A stretch of 64,000 bases of DNA from Hymenobacter jeongseonensis. GTDB lineage: Bacteria > Bacteroidota > Bacteroidia > Cytophagales > Hymenobacteraceae. Positions within the stretch are counted from its first letter, which is position 1. The number at the start of each line of letters is the position of its first letter. Under the pieces are notes generated by a model. The model did no database searches and was not told where the DNA came from. It was given only the letters and a program-made list of their open reading frames with translations. The DNA lies in assembly GCF_015694725.1 (NCBI RefSeq), contig NZ_JADQDQ010000009.1, positions 62,001-126,000 of the forward strand, written 5' to 3'. The position numbers and the translations under genes were made by a program. Below are positions 1-8,552 of the stretch, one piece after another.

Positions 1-1
1 C

Positions 2-1123
2 ATCAGCACCATGGGCGACTTGAAGAAGGTGGGGCGCATTGGCGGCAAGGCCCTGCTGTATTTCGAAATCGTGACCACGCTGGCGCTGCTCATCGGCGTG
101 GGCGTGGCGGCTTTGGTGAAGCCCGGCGCCGGGGTGGCGGTGGGCAAGGTCAGCGGCGCGGCCGTGGGCGAGTACACCAAACGGGCCGTTGAGTTCTCCT
201 GGCTGCACTTTTTGGCCGATAACTTTACGCTGCAAGTGCTACTGCTCTCCATCGTGCTGGGCATCGTTCTGAGCAAATACGCGGGGCGTAAGCGCATCAT
301 TCATTTTCTGAAAGAAGCCTCGAAATACGTATTCCGTGGGCTGCATCTGGTGATGCTGCTAGCGCCCATTGGGGCGTTTGGCGGCATGGCCTTCACCATT
401 GGGAAGTTCGGCATTGCCACGCTGTTGCCACTGGGCAAGCTAATGGCCACGGTGTACTTGACCATGGCCGTGTTCGTTTTTCTTATCCTGGGAGGCATTC
501 TTCGCTACTGCCGCATCGGCATGTGGTCGTTTCTTAAGTACATCAAGGCCGAGTTGCTGATTGTGCTCGGCACTTCTTCGTCCGAAGCCGGCCTGCCGGG
601 CCTCATGGAAAAGCTCGATCGCATGGGTTGCGCGCAGCCGGTGGTGGGGCTGGTGGTGCCCACGGGCTACTCATTTAATCTGGACGGCACCACTATCTAC
701 CTGTCGCTGGCCACGCTTTTTCTGGCGCAAGTCTTCCACGTCGATTTATCCGGCGCTCAACTTCTGACCATGATGGGCATTTTGATGGTGACCAGCAAGG
801 GCGCGGCCGGCGTGGCAGGCAGCGGCTTTGTGGTGTTGGCCAGCACGCTCACCGCCCTCAAAGTCATTCCGGTGGAAGGCCTGGCCCTGCTGCTGGGCGT
901 GGACCGGTTTATGTCGGAAGCGCGCTCCATCACCAATTTTATTGGCAACGGGGTGGCCACCGTTTTTCTGGCGCACACCGAAGGCGCCCTCGACCACAAC
1001 CTGGCCGAAGCCGCCCTGGGCAAGCGCCTGCGGCCCCTGCGCTTCCGCCGCCGCCATCTGAGCAGCGGCGAGTATCTGGGCGAAATAGCAGAGGAAGTGG
1101 CCGAAAAAACGGCTCCGCAGTAG
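2..1123 (+). CDS. dctA: C4-dicarboxylate/cation symporter (DctA-like), 5' end outside window
   Basis: Sodium- or proton-coupled symporter of the DAACS family, importing dicarboxylates such as succinate, fumarate or malate across the inner membrane. The frame is open to the window edge. The visible part lines up with DctA from about residue 60 onward, so roughly 60 N-terminal residues lie upstream; the first in-window ATG (position 11) is internal. Visible family motifs are ELLIVLGTSSSEAGLP (re-entrant serine-rich loop), PTGYSFNLDGT, SSKGAAGV-like TSKGAAGVAGSGF, and GVDRFMSEARSITN near the C-terminus. The C-terminal tail is basic, then acidic, and not conserved. A family 1 palindromic repeat follows within 10 bp of the stop. 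The exact substrate (dicarboxylate versus glutamate/aspartate) is inferred only from closest resemblance to DctA. Confidence 0.92.
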   Translation: MSTMGDLKKVGRIGGKALLYFEIVTTLALLIGVGVAALVKPGAGVAVGKVSGAAVGEYTKRAVEFSWLHFLADNFTLQVLLLSIVLGIVLSKYAGRKRIIHFLKEASKYVFRGLHLVMLLAPIGAFGGMAFTIGKFGIATLLPLGKLMATVYLTMAVFVFLILGGILRYCRIGMWSFLKYIKAELLIVLGTSSSEAGLPGLMEKLDRMGCAQPVVGLVVPTGYSFNLDGTTIYLSLATLFLAQVFHVDLSGAQLLTMMGILMVTSKGAAGVAGSGFVVLASTLTALKVIPVEGLALLLGVDRFMSEARSITNFIGNGVATVFLAHTEGALDHNLAEAALGKRLRPLRFRRRHLSSGEYLGEIAEEVAEKTAPQ

Positions 1124-1131
1124 CACTGCCT

Positions 1132-1220
1132 GTAGCGTGGTCGTACCCGGAGGGACTCTGCGAGTCCGCGCATCGAACGAACGAAACCACACGGGCGCGG
1201 ACTCGCAGAGTCCACGCTAC
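1132..1220. repeat. Palindromic repeat, family 1 (copy 1)
   Basis: The right arm CGCGGACTCGCAGAGTCC plus ACGCTAC (1196-1220) is the reverse complement of GTAGCGTGG (1132-1140) joined to GACTCTGCGAGTCCGCG (1154-1170). About 13 extra bases interrupt the left arm. Each arm contains its own small palindrome (GGACTC-TGC-GAGTCC). It fills most of the spacer between the symporter and the MOT1 gene. Same architecture as the copies at 8799-8885 and 18713-18811. Confidence 0.85.
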
Positions 1221-1238
1221 TTCCCGACCTTTGCCACT

Positions 1239-2426
1239 GTGGAACCCTCAACCCTGACCCAGGCCGAACCGAGCCTTGCCTCTACCCGCCGCCCACCCAT
1301 CCGCTTCGACCGCAACGAACTGGCCGGCGCGTTTGGCGACCTCGGCACCGACCTGCCGCTGCTCATCGGCGTCATTGCCGCCTCGGGAATGGACAGCGCC
1401 GGCGTGCTCATCATGTTCGGGCTGATGCAGGTGTTTTCGGGGCTGTGGTACCGCATGCCCATGCCCGTGCAGCCGCTCAAGGCCTTCGCTGCCTTGGTTA
1501 TTGCCCAGAAAATTCCCGGGCGGGTCATTTTTGGCGGCGGGCTGGCCATTGGCGTGAGCATGTTCTTCCTGTCGGTAACGGGGCTGATTGATGCCCTGGC
1601 GCGGCTCGTGCCCAAGGCCGTGGTGCGCGGCATTCAGTTTGGCTTGGCGCTGCAGCTGGCCACTTTGGCCTTGAAACAGTACGTACCGGCCGACGGCCTG
1701 CCCGGCTTTGCGCTAGCGGCGGTGGCGTTCATCATCACGGTGGTGCTGCTGGGCAACCGGCGCTGGCCGGCGGCACTAGCAGTTATTGCCCTGGGCGTGA
1801 CGTATGCGCTGGTTTTCAAGCTGGATTTGGCCACGGCGCAGCGGGCCGTTGGCCTGCACCTGCCCACCTGGCACGTGCCGCAAATGGCCGATATCCTGAC
1901 CGGGGCCGTGCTGCTGGCGCTGCCCCAGATTCCGTTGTCGCTGGGCAACTCGGTGCTGGCCACCCGTCAGATTGCCAACGACTACTTCCCCGAGCGGCAG
2001 CTCACGGTGCGCAAAATCAGCTTCACGTACGCGCTGATGAACTTATTGAACCCGTTTTTGGGTGGATTTCCGGTATGCCACGGCTCGGGCGGCATGGTGG
2101 GGCACTACGCCTTTGGGGCGCGCACGGGCGGCTCGGTGCTGCTGTATGGCGCCCTGTTCCTGGTATTGGGCTTGTTTTTCAGCCAGGGATTTCAGCAGGT
2201 GGTCCAGATTTTCCCCCTGCCTATTTTGGGCGTGCTACTCCTGTTCGAAGCCCTGACGCTGGCCGCCTTGCTCCGCGACATCAGCGGCCGGCACTCCGAG
2301 CTGCTGGTGGCGCTGCTGGTGGGCTTGCTCTGCGCCGGCCTGCCGTACGGCTATTTAGTGGGTTTGGTGGTGGGCACGGCGCTGCACTACGCTCTGCGGC
2401 GCGGCTGGGTGGGGTTGGGGAAGTAG
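1239..2426 (+). CDS. MOT1-type molybdate/sulfate transporter
   Basis: Polytopic inner-membrane protein of the MOT1 family (related to SulP anion transporters), predicted to import molybdate or sulfate. It begins with the family signature ELAGAFGDLGTDLPLLIGV, and later shows LGNSVLATRQIANDYFPER and CHGSGGMVGHYAFGARTGG, the regions that form the anion site in this family. About ten hydrophobic segments are visible. I chose the GTG at 1239 (395 residues) because the open frame further upstream runs through a palindromic repeat and encodes nothing family-like. Six Moco synthesis genes lie 5-13 kb downstream, which favours molybdate as substrate; that is inference from context. A convergent efflux pump gene follows after 95 bp of featureless sequence. 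Confidence 0.85.
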   Translation: MEPSTLTQAEPSLASTRRPPIRFDRNELAGAFGDLGTDLPLLIGVIAASGMDSAGVLIMFGLMQVFSGLWYRMPMPVQPLKAFAALVIAQKIPGRVIFGGGLAIGVSMFFLSVTGLIDALARLVPKAVVRGIQFGLALQLATLALKQYVPADGLPGFALAAVAFIITVVLLGNRRWPAALAVIALGVTYALVFKLDLATAQRAVGLHLPTWHVPQMADILTGAVLLALPQIPLSLGNSVLATRQIANDYFPERQLTVRKISFTYALMNLLNPFLGGFPVCHGSGGMVGHYAFGARTGGSVLLYGALFLVLGLFFSQGFQQVVQIFPLPILGVLLLFEALTLAALLRDISGRHSELLVALLVGLLCAGLPYGYLVGLVVGTALHYALRRGWVGLGK

Positions 2427-2521
2427 TAGGGTTCGACTTTTGAAAAAGGCAAACGTCATTTCCCTCATCCACTCCTCGTTCGATACCCAAAGCCGGCTAT
2501 TCTCTTTAATTCTTCACTAAG

Positions 2522-4099
2522 TCACTCTGCAGTTGCGCCCGGCTCCGCGTTGGTTTTGCGCAAAGGCAGCTCCGGCACAAAAAGAGTTAGAAGCAGTCCG
2601 CCCACGACCAAAAAGATATTGACGAAGTAGACCCGCGAAATTGCTTTTGAAAAGGCTGCCCGCATAACCGGCGAGGCGGCGCCTGATGCCGCGCCCACTG
2701 GCAGGGCCGGCCCTTCGCTCGTCACCAGCTGCCGCACCGGTACCAACAGCGGCGCACCGGCCGCGGGCAGGTTTTGCGCTAAGGTTAGGGTGAGCACGGC
2801 TCCCAGCACCGAGGCCGTAATGGCTCCGCCAATCTGCCGAAAAAACTGGCTGGCCGACGTAGCCTGCCCCAATAGACGCGGCTCGATGGCATTTTGAATG
2901 GCCAGCGTGTAGAGCGGCATGGTGGGCCCCAGGCCGATGCCGCAAAGCAGCAAATAGCCCAGCACCTGGTAGTAGCTCACGTTGGCGGGCATGGTAGCTA
3001 ATAGCGAAAGTCCGCCGAGCAGCACCACCAGTCCGGCCAGCATCCAGCGCTTGTAGTGGCCGTAGCGCGACACCATTTGGCCTGCCAGCAGCGAGCCCAT
3101 CACCACGCCCATGGAGAGCGGAATGAGGCTCACGCCGGCTTTGGTGGCCGACACGCCCAGCACGTTCACCATGAACAGCGGCTGGAAGATGATGATGCCC
3201 AGAAACGCGCCGCCCAGCAGAAACAGCGCCCCGTTGGCCGTCCGAAACACGGGGTTTTGGAAGAGCTGAAAATCCAGGATGGGGTTCTCGTGCCGCAGGC
3301 TGCGAAACACGAACCCTGCCAGCGAAACCACAGCCACCGCCAGCAACCCCAGCGTGACGGGGTCCGTCCAGCCGTACACCGCCCTATTGAGTTGCAGGGC
3401 CATTACCAGCGGCACCAAGCCCGCCATGAGCAAGGCGGCCGAGAGGTAATCGAACGGCTTGGGCTGGCTGCGCGGGCGCAGGGCGGGCATCTGGGTCAGG
3501 ATAAACCACAAAGCCAGCAGGCCCAGCGGCAGATTCACGTAGAACACCAGCCGCCAGCCGGCCACGCCCGGAATCAGGTTGCTGCCGTGGTCGGTGAGGA
3601 AACCGCCCAGAAACGGCCCCAGCACCGACGAAGTACCGAATACCGCCCCCGTAAACCCCTGGTACCGCCCCCGCTCAGCCGGCGGAAACAAATCAGCAAT
3701 GATGATGAAGGCCATGGCGAATAGTCCCGCCCCGCCGAACCCCTGAATGGCCCGGAACACCACCAGCTGGTTCATGCCGTCGCCCAGCAGCGGCAGCGGG
3801 CCAAACTCGCCGGCCAGCCCGCACAGCATCGAGCCAATGAGAAAAATAATAACGGCCGTGACCTCAATCTTGCGCCGCGAGTACATGTCGGCGAGCTTGC
3901 CATAAATGGGCACCAGTGCCGTGCTGGCCACCAAATACGCCGTGGCTACCCACGTAAACCGCTCCAGCCCGTGCAAATCTTCCACGATGCGCGGCAGCGC
4001 CGTGGACACAATGGTCTGGTCGAGCGAGCCAAGAAACATGGCCAACAAAACGCCGGCAAACGTGAGCATTTTCTGCCGGTGGGAACGGTTCTCGTCCAA
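2522..4099 (-). CDS. MFS drug efflux transporter, DHA2 (EmrB/QacA) family
   Basis: Proton-driven multidrug exporter with 14 expected membrane segments; 525 residues is normal for DHA2. The start ATG at 4099 gives a short basic cytoplasmic leader before the first helix. Visible motifs are FLGSLDQTIVSTALPRI in helix 1 (motif D1-like), GKLADMYSRRK in the loop after helix 2 (motif A), and the helix 5 region GAVFGTSSVLGPFLGGFL (motif C, antiporter signature). The C-terminal tail is short and charged. No MarR or TetR regulator is adjacent, and a palindromic repeat (4164-4265) separates it from the upstream SDR gene. The drug substrate cannot be predicted from sequence. Confidence 0.92.
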   Translation of the reverse strand: MDENRSHRQKMLTFAGVLLAMFLGSLDQTIVSTALPRIVEDLHGLERFTWVATAYLVASTALVPIYGKLADMYSRRKIEVTAVIIFLIGSMLCGLAGEFGPLPLLGDGMNQLVVFRAIQGFGGAGLFAMAFIIIADLFPPAERGRYQGFTGAVFGTSSVLGPFLGGFLTDHGSNLIPGVAGWRLVFYVNLPLGLLALWFILTQMPALRPRSQPKPFDYLSAALLMAGLVPLVMALQLNRAVYGWTDPVTLGLLAVAVVSLAGFVFRSLRHENPILDFQLFQNPVFRTANGALFLLGGAFLGIIIFQPLFMVNVLGVSATKAGVSLIPLSMGVVMGSLLAGQMVSRYGHYKRWMLAGLVVLLGGLSLLATMPANVSYYQVLGYLLLCGIGLGPTMPLYTLAIQNAIEPRLLGQATSASQFFRQIGGAITASVLGAVLTLTLAQNLPAAGAPLLVPVRQLVTSEGPALPVGAASGAASPVMRAAFSKAISRVYFVNIFLVVGGLLLTLFVPELPLRKTNAEPGATAE

Positions 4100-4163
4100 A
4101 GCGTGGGTAGGGTGAGGTGATAAGGAGAAGGAAGAAGCGAAAGCAGAAACAGGCCAAGAAGAA

Positions 4164-4265
4164 CGTCATGCAGAGCGCAGCGAAGCATCTTGCCCGCCAC
4201 CGCTACTCCTTACGATAGGTCTAGTGGTGGCGGGCAAGATGCTTCGCTGCGCTCTGCATGACGTG
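4164..4265. repeat. Palindromic repeat, family 2 (copy A)
   Basis: Arms 4164-4202 and 4227-4265 are perfect reverse complements over 39 bp. The outer part (GTCATGCAGAGCGCAGCGAA and its complement) is shared with other copies. The inner part (CTTGCCCGCCACC with GGTGGCGGGCAAG) is unique to this copy yet still base-paired. Located between two minus-strand genes. Confidence 0.93.
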
Positions 4266-4291
4266 TATTTAGGTTGCGCTACCCGGCGCCA

Positions 4292-5083
4292 TTATAGCAG
4301 CGAGCGAATCCAGCCCCCATCTACGGCAATGGAGCTGCCGGTGATGTAACTGGCGCGCTCCGAGCATAAAAAAGCCGCTAGGGCCGCAAACTCCCGGGGC
4401 TCGCCGAGGCGCCGCATCGGAATTTCGGCTTCCCAACGAGCCGTGGCATCGGCGGCCGAAATGCCGTCGCGCGCGGCCACGGCATCGGCCAGGTTCACCA
4501 CCCGCTCGGTGCGCGTGTAGCCGGGCAGGATGTTGTTTACCGTGACGCCAAACGGCGCGACTTCGTTGGCCAGCGTGCGGGCCATGCCGGTCACGGCTGC
4601 GCGCAGGCTGTTGGAGAGCAACAAATTGTCAACTGGTTGCTTGGCCGCGATGGACGTCACGTTCAGAATGCGGCCCCAGCCCCGCTGCTTCATGCCGGGG
4701 AGCACGGCGCGGGTGAGCTCCACCACGCTGGTGAGCAGCAGGTGCGTGGCCGACTCCCACATTTCCCGACTCAGCGTGTCGAAGGTACCGGCGGGTGGGC
4801 CGCCGGCGTTGGTCACCAGAATGTCGACGCGGCCAAACCGCTCCATGGCGGCCTGCACCACGCGGGCCACGTCGGCGGGGTCGGCCACATTGGCTGGCAC
4901 GCCGAGCACGGGCACGCCGGTAGCCGCCGCGATGGCGGCGCAGGTTTCCTGGAGAGCTTCTTCGCCGCGGGCGCATAGCACTAGCGAGGCACCTTCGGCC
5001 GCGAGTTCTTCGGCTACGGCGCGGCCCAGGCCCTTGCTGGCGGCGGCCACCAGGGCCACTTTGCCTTTTAGTCCGAGGTCCAT
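4292..5083 (-). CDS. SDR family oxidoreductase, atypical (lacks the YxxxK pair)
   Basis: Short-chain dehydrogenase/reductase-fold protein of 263 residues, the usual length. The N-terminal nucleotide motif reads VAAASKGLGRAVAEELA, and LVTNAGGP (the NNAG equivalent) follows. At the position of the catalytic Tyr-x3-Lys it has LLLSNSLRAAVTG, so Tyr and Lys are absent. A serine is still present in VTSIAAKQ. The C-terminal ITGSSIAVDGGWIRSLL is typical of the family. A subgroup of 'FabG-like' SDRs has this SNxLR sequence, and its reaction is not established to my knowledge. The start codon lies 3 bp beyond the stop of the cupin gene on the same strand, so the two are almost certainly one transcript. 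Confidence 0.88.
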   Translation of the reverse strand: MDLGLKGKVALVAAASKGLGRAVAEELAAEGASLVLCARGEEALQETCAAIAAATGVPVLGVPANVADPADVARVVQAAMERFGRVDILVTNAGGPPAGTFDTLSREMWESATHLLLTSVVELTRAVLPGMKQRGWGRILNVTSIAAKQPVDNLLLSNSLRAAVTGMARTLANEVAPFGVTVNNILPGYTRTERVVNLADAVAARDGISAADATARWEAEIPMRRLGEPREFAALAAFLCSERASYITGSSIAVDGGWIRSLL

Positions 5084-5086
5084 GGG

Positions 5087-5464
5087 CTATTTCTGGCGCA
5101 GGTAATCGTCGGATTTATCCAACCAATCCTGGCGGGGCGGGCTGAAGATGTCCACGTCCAGCGTGTCTTCCAAGGCCTCCGCCGTGTGCGGCACGTTGGA
5201 CGGGATGTGTAGCACTTCGCCGGCCCGCACGATGATTTCCTCGCCGTCTTCGGCCCCAATATGGAAACGTAAAGCGCCTTCCAGAATGTAGGTTATCTGT
5301 TCATTAATGTGGTGGTGCAGGGGCACAACGCAGCCTTTTTTGAGGTACACGTGGGCCAGCATCATGTCATTGCCCGTGATGAGGCGGCGCGATAACTGGT
5401 CCGACAGTTGCTCTTTGGGCATGTCGTCCCAGGTGTATTTGGTGGCGGTTTGGGTTACTTCCAT
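5087..5464 (-). CDS. Cupin domain protein
   Basis: Single-domain cupin of 125 residues. The first cupin motif is seen as VVPLHHHINEQITYILEG (His-x-His-x3-Glu pattern) and the second as VLHIPSNVPHTAEAL, supplying the three His and one Glu that bind a metal. The start at 5464 (MEVTQTATKY) is chosen because the upstream open region merges into a palindromic repeat spacer. Its stop is 3 bp from the start of the SDR gene, so the pair is probably translated together. Cupins of this kind are often sugar or aromatic-ring dioxygenases, isomerases or ligand-binding proteins; the actual role here is unknown. Confidence 0.87.
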   Translation of the reverse strand: MEVTQTATKYTWDDMPKEQLSDQLSRRLITGNDMMLAHVYLKKGCVVPLHHHINEQITYILEGALRFHIGAEDGEEIIVRAGEVLHIPSNVPHTAEALEDTLDVDIFSPPRQDWLDKSDDYLRQK

Positions 5465-5511
5465 GAGGTGGATTGGATGGGTTTTGATGGTTGAGAAGCG
5501 TTTCAGCACTC

Positions 5512-5607
5512 AAGAACGTCATGCAGAGCGCAGTGAAGCATCTCGCGTGCCACCGCTAATTACTTATTGCATGCGAGATGCTTCGCTGCGCTCTGCATGA
5601 CGTTCTT
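5512..5607. repeat. Palindromic repeat, family 2 (copy B)
   Basis: Arms AAGAACGTCATGCAGAGCGC and its complement (ending at 5607) flank an inner stem CTCGCGTGC / GCATGCGAG. The two departures from perfect complementarity (T in CAGTGAAGC; inner G opposite T) are G-T pairs on the plus strand. Sits between the cupin and MFS genes, both on the minus strand. Confidence 0.9.
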
Positions 5608-5638
5608 TTTTGGGGCTCTCCTGCATAACTCCGGCAAC

Positions 5639-6799
5639 CTACACCCGCACCCGGCTGGCCACCGCCGACACGCACAAGCCCATAAAGGCAATTAGGGCAA
5701 ACGAAAAGCGCAGGCTGGTGGCGCCGGCCACCATGCCAATCACCGGCGGCCCCAGCAAAAAGCCCAAAAAGCCAATGGTCGAAACCGAAGCCAGCGCCAT
5801 ACCCGCCGACATATGCGTGGACCGACCCGCCGCGCTATACACCAGCGGCACCACCGCCGACGTCCCGAACCCCACCAAAAAGAACCCGAACAGCGCCGTG
5901 CCCAGCATCGGCAGCAGCACGGCAATAGACAGGCCGGTAGCGGTGAGCAAGCCGCAGAGCTGAATAACGCGCCGGGCGCCCAGCCGCTCGGCCAGCTTAT
6001 CGGCCCCAAAGCGGCCCAGCGCCATGGTGCTCATAAAAGCCGTGTAGCCCGCGCCCACCCAATCTTTATCAGCCTGAATAACCTTTTTGAAATACACGCC
6101 GCTCCAGTCAAACATGGCGCCTTCGCAGATGAGGGCACAAAAGGCAATGGCGCCCAGGCCCAACAGCTCTTTGTCGGGCTTCACGAAAATGGGTTGGTCG
6201 GGGTCGACGCCGGTGTCTTCGCGCACGGTGTAGCCGGCGCTCACCGCCAAGCCTGCCAGGATAAACAGCTCAATGAGCACGAAATGCACGCCCGGCGGCA
6301 CCGCGTGGCCAATCATGAAAGCGCCCACCGCCGCGGCCGCAAACCCCGCCAGGCTCCACAGCCCGTGGAAGGAAGCCATGATGGGCTTGTGCTTGTAGAG
6401 CCGCTCCACGCCCACGGCCTGCGTATTCACCGAAATATTGGTCAGGTTGCCGCCCACGCCAAACAGTATCAGGCAGGGTATCAGCTGGTAGAGGTTGCTG
6501 GCCCAGCCCATGGCCACCAAGGCCGTGGCATAGAGCACCACGCCCCACAGCACCACTTTGCGGCTGCCTTCCTTGGCCACCAGCCAGCCCGTGACGGGCA
6601 ACGACAGCAGCTGGCCGATGGGCAGCGCCAGCAGCAACAGGCCCAGTTGCGCTTCCGAAATGCCCATGCGCTGCTGCACGCTCGGGATGCGCGAAGCCCA
6701 GCTGGCAAAGCACAGGCCCAACAGGAAAAACAAAGCGCCCACTGCCAACCGGTGGGCTTTTCGGGAAATGGGCAGGGCCGTTGCAGTCAATGAAATCAT
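5639..6799 (-). CDS. MFS transporter, YbjJ/sugar-permease-like
   Basis: Twelve-segment MFS carrier of 386 residues. Helix 1-2 shows LGLCFASWASRIPSVQQRMG, typical of YbjJ-like and fucose-permease-like MFS proteins. The middle contains GVGGNLTNISVNTQAVGVE and KPIMASFHGLWSLAGF, also typical of that group. The start at 6799 (MISLTATALP) puts a short basic stretch before helix 1; the open frame extends upstream to about 6889 but without plausible protein sequence. The substrate is unknown; sugars, small acids or metabolite export are all possible. A family 2 repeat lies just downstream, and the divergent SnoaL-like gene begins 154 bp away. Confidence 0.85.
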   Translation of the reverse strand: MISLTATALPISRKAHRLAVGALFFLLGLCFASWASRIPSVQQRMGISEAQLGLLLLALPIGQLLSLPVTGWLVAKEGSRKVVLWGVVLYATALVAMGWASNLYQLIPCLILFGVGGNLTNISVNTQAVGVERLYKHKPIMASFHGLWSLAGFAAAAVGAFMIGHAVPPGVHFVLIELFILAGLAVSAGYTVREDTGVDPDQPIFVKPDKELLGLGAIAFCALICEGAMFDWSGVYFKKVIQADKDWVGAGYTAFMSTMALGRFGADKLAERLGARRVIQLCGLLTATGLSIAVLLPMLGTALFGFFLVGFGTSAVVPLVYSAAGRSTHMSAGMALASVSTIGFLGFLLGPPVIGMVAGATSLRFSFALIAFMGLCVSAVASRVRV

Positions 6800-6953
6800 A
6801 CCGAATACCTTCTCGGCCCGAGCGCTGGGCAGGGGCCGTTTCACACTATTTTTTAGCAAATTACAAGCTCCCCCAACGCCGGCCAGCACGGAGTAGTTGC
6901 TTTATTCGTAAAAGGTTTTTCCGGCTTCCAGCAAACGTTCCCGCTCCGAAATC

Positions 6954-7337
6954 ATGACCCAACAAGACCATAACAAGCAGAACGCCATTGCTTTCTATGA
7001 GCTGATGTTCAACGACTGCCAGCCCGGCAAAGCGCTGGAACAATACGTCGGCGCCGAGTACATTCAGCACAACCCCCATGTGGCCGACGGCAAGCTGGGC
7101 TTCCTCGCGTATTTCCTGCGCATGCAGGCCGAATACCCCGGCAAGCACGTGCGCGTGGTCCGCGCCGTGGCCGAAGGCGACCTGGTGGTGCTGCACTGCC
7201 ACCAAACCTGGCCCGGCGGCCACGACTACGCCGGCATCGACATTTTTCGGTTCGATGCGGACGGAAAAATCGTGGAGCACTGGGACGTGCTGCAAGTGGT
7301 GCCCGAAGCGGCGCAGAATACCAACGGCATGTTTTAG
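6954..7337 (+). CDS. SnoaL-like / NTF2-fold protein
   Basis: A 127-residue NTF2-superfamily protein resembling the 'SnoaL-like aldol condensation-catalysing' family. Visible features are the N-terminal helix NAIAFYELMFNDCQPGKAL, the conserved YIQHNPHVADG, and the strand pair DLVVLHCHQTWPGG / AGIDIFRFDADGKIVEHWDV that lines the cone-shaped pocket. His, Asp and Trp residues of the pocket are present. Such proteins are cytoplasmic and may be enzymes or ligand binders; no substrate can be inferred. It stands alone, between a divergent MFS gene and a convergent moaA whose stop is only 31 bp away. Confidence 0.85.
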   Translation: MTQQDHNKQNAIAFYELMFNDCQPGKALEQYVGAEYIQHNPHVADGKLGFLAYFLRMQAEYPGKHVRVVRAVAEGDLVVLHCHQTWPGGHDYAGIDIFRFDADGKIVEHWDVLQVVPEAAQNTNGMF

Positions 7338-7368
7338 CAGGCAAAAACGCGAACTGCCACGCTGCTAG

Positions 7369-8418
7369 CTAGCCGCCGATGGTGGCCATGCTCTCGAAGC
7401 TAAGCTGGTGCAGGGGCCGCTGTCGCTCCGCTTCGAAACCGTTGGCCGCCCGGAAACGGAAGGCCGCCGCGAGCGCTGCGGCTATTTCTTCGTCGTCCTT
7501 GCCGCCGCGGAGCAGGGCCCGCACATCGAGCACGCCTTGGTCATAAAGGCAGGTTTTGATGCCGCCTTCGGCCGTCATGCGCAGGCGGTTGCAGGTACCG
7601 CAGAACGTGCGCGAATACGCCGCGATGATGCCCACACGGCCCTGGTGGCCGGCAATGGAATAATCTGAGGCAGTAGCTCCGGGCGCCATGGCCACCGGCG
7701 TGAGCTCGCCAAAATGTTGCTCGAGGTGCTGGCGGATGCGCACGTGGTTCCACGGCAGCGAATCGGGTCCGGCCTCGTGGCTGCCACCGTTGAAGGGCAT
7801 TTCCTCGATAAAGCGCACGTCCACGGGCAGGGTGCGGCTCAGGTCGGCCAAAGGAATCAAGGCATCGATGTTCTGCCCGTCCATCACCACCGCGTTGATT
7901 TTGACCTTGATACCGGCGTCTAGCAAGGCGTAGAACGTTTCCATCACGCGCGGCAACTCGTCGCGCCGCGTGATGCTGGCAAAACGGGCGCGGTCCAACG
8001 TGTCGAGGCTGAGGTTTACCGCCTTCACGCCCATGCGGGCCAGCGCGGGCACGTGCGGTGCAGTGAGTACCCCATTGGTGGTGAGGCTGATGTCTTCGAT
8101 GCCGGGCAGCTGGGCCAGGCGTTCCATGAAGGGCACCAAGTCGCGCCGCACGAAGGGCTCGCCGCCGGTCAGGCGCACTTTGCGCACGCCCATGGTGGCC
8201 AGCAGGCCGGTGAGGCGCAGCATTTCTTCGTAGCTCAGCAACTCGTGCTTGGGCATGTACTTGATGCCTTCTTCGGGCATGCAATAGAAGCAGCGCAGGT
8301 TGCAGCGGTCCGTCACGGCTAGGCGCAGGTATTCTAGCGGCCGGCCGTGCTGGTCGTAGAGCGTCGAAACCACGTTGGTGGCCGCAGGAGAAGCAGTTGA
8401 AAGCACGTTTATCACCAA
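7369..8418 (-). CDS. moaA: GTP 3',8-cyclase MoaA (Moco synthesis step 1)
   Basis: Radical-SAM enzyme that, with MoaC, converts GTP to cyclic pyranopterin monophosphate. The N-terminal cluster motif CNLRCFYC (CxxxCxxC) binds the SAM-coordinating 4Fe-4S. The C-terminal CGTCNRLRMTAEGGIKTC supplies the second, substrate-binding cluster, and the protein ends in Gly-Gly as active MoaA does. The 349 residues fit the family. The start is a GTG at 8418, because no ATG lies between it and the conserved region; a second in-frame GTG is 9 bp downstream. The gene is divergent from moaD, and the 134-bp spacer can fold extensively. moaC itself is 3 kb away on the same strand. Confidence 0.95.
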   Translation of the reverse strand: MVINVLSTASPAATNVVSTLYDQHGRPLEYLRLAVTDRCNLRCFYCMPEEGIKYMPKHELLSYEEMLRLTGLLATMGVRKVRLTGGEPFVRRDLVPFMERLAQLPGIEDISLTTNGVLTAPHVPALARMGVKAVNLSLDTLDRARFASITRRDELPRVMETFYALLDAGIKVKINAVVMDGQNIDALIPLADLSRTLPVDVRFIEEMPFNGGSHEAGPDSLPWNHVRIRQHLEQHFGELTPVAMAPGATASDYSIAGHQGRVGIIAAYSRTFCGTCNRLRMTAEGGIKTCLYDQGVLDVRALLRGGKDDEEIAAALAAAFRFRAANGFEAERQRPLHQLSFESMATIGG

Positions 8419-8421
8419 TTT

Positions 8422-8532
8422 TGTCGGGCTGTACGTAAGACAACCCGCTTGCGGTAAACCCCCGACAGCCGCCAGGTGTTCAGATGGGGTACGCAGCAGG
8501 CTCGAAAGCCCTGCTGAGCGCCGGTTTACACC
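8422..8532 (+). promoter_or_regulatory. Structured spacer between divergent moaA and moaD
   Basis: TGTCGGG (8422-8428) pairs with CCCGACA (8461-8467) and encloses a CCGC-TT-GCGG hairpin. Next, GGTGT (8475-8479) pairs with ACACC (8528-8532) and encloses CAGCAGG/CCTGCTG (8494-8500 with 8510-8516). The structure lies immediately before the moaD start, so it could be a leader or simply DNA inverted repeats. It does not match a riboswitch consensus that I know. Confidence 0.35.
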
Positions 8533-8552
8533 ACTATTTTACGTCGAAAGAT

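Noticed and set aside
4164..4265. Family 2 repeats as ordinary rho-independent terminators
   Set aside because: They lack consistent T-tracts, are up to 39 bp per arm, share an outer sequence between copies and also occur between co-oriented genes; mobile repeats fit better, although they may affect termination.
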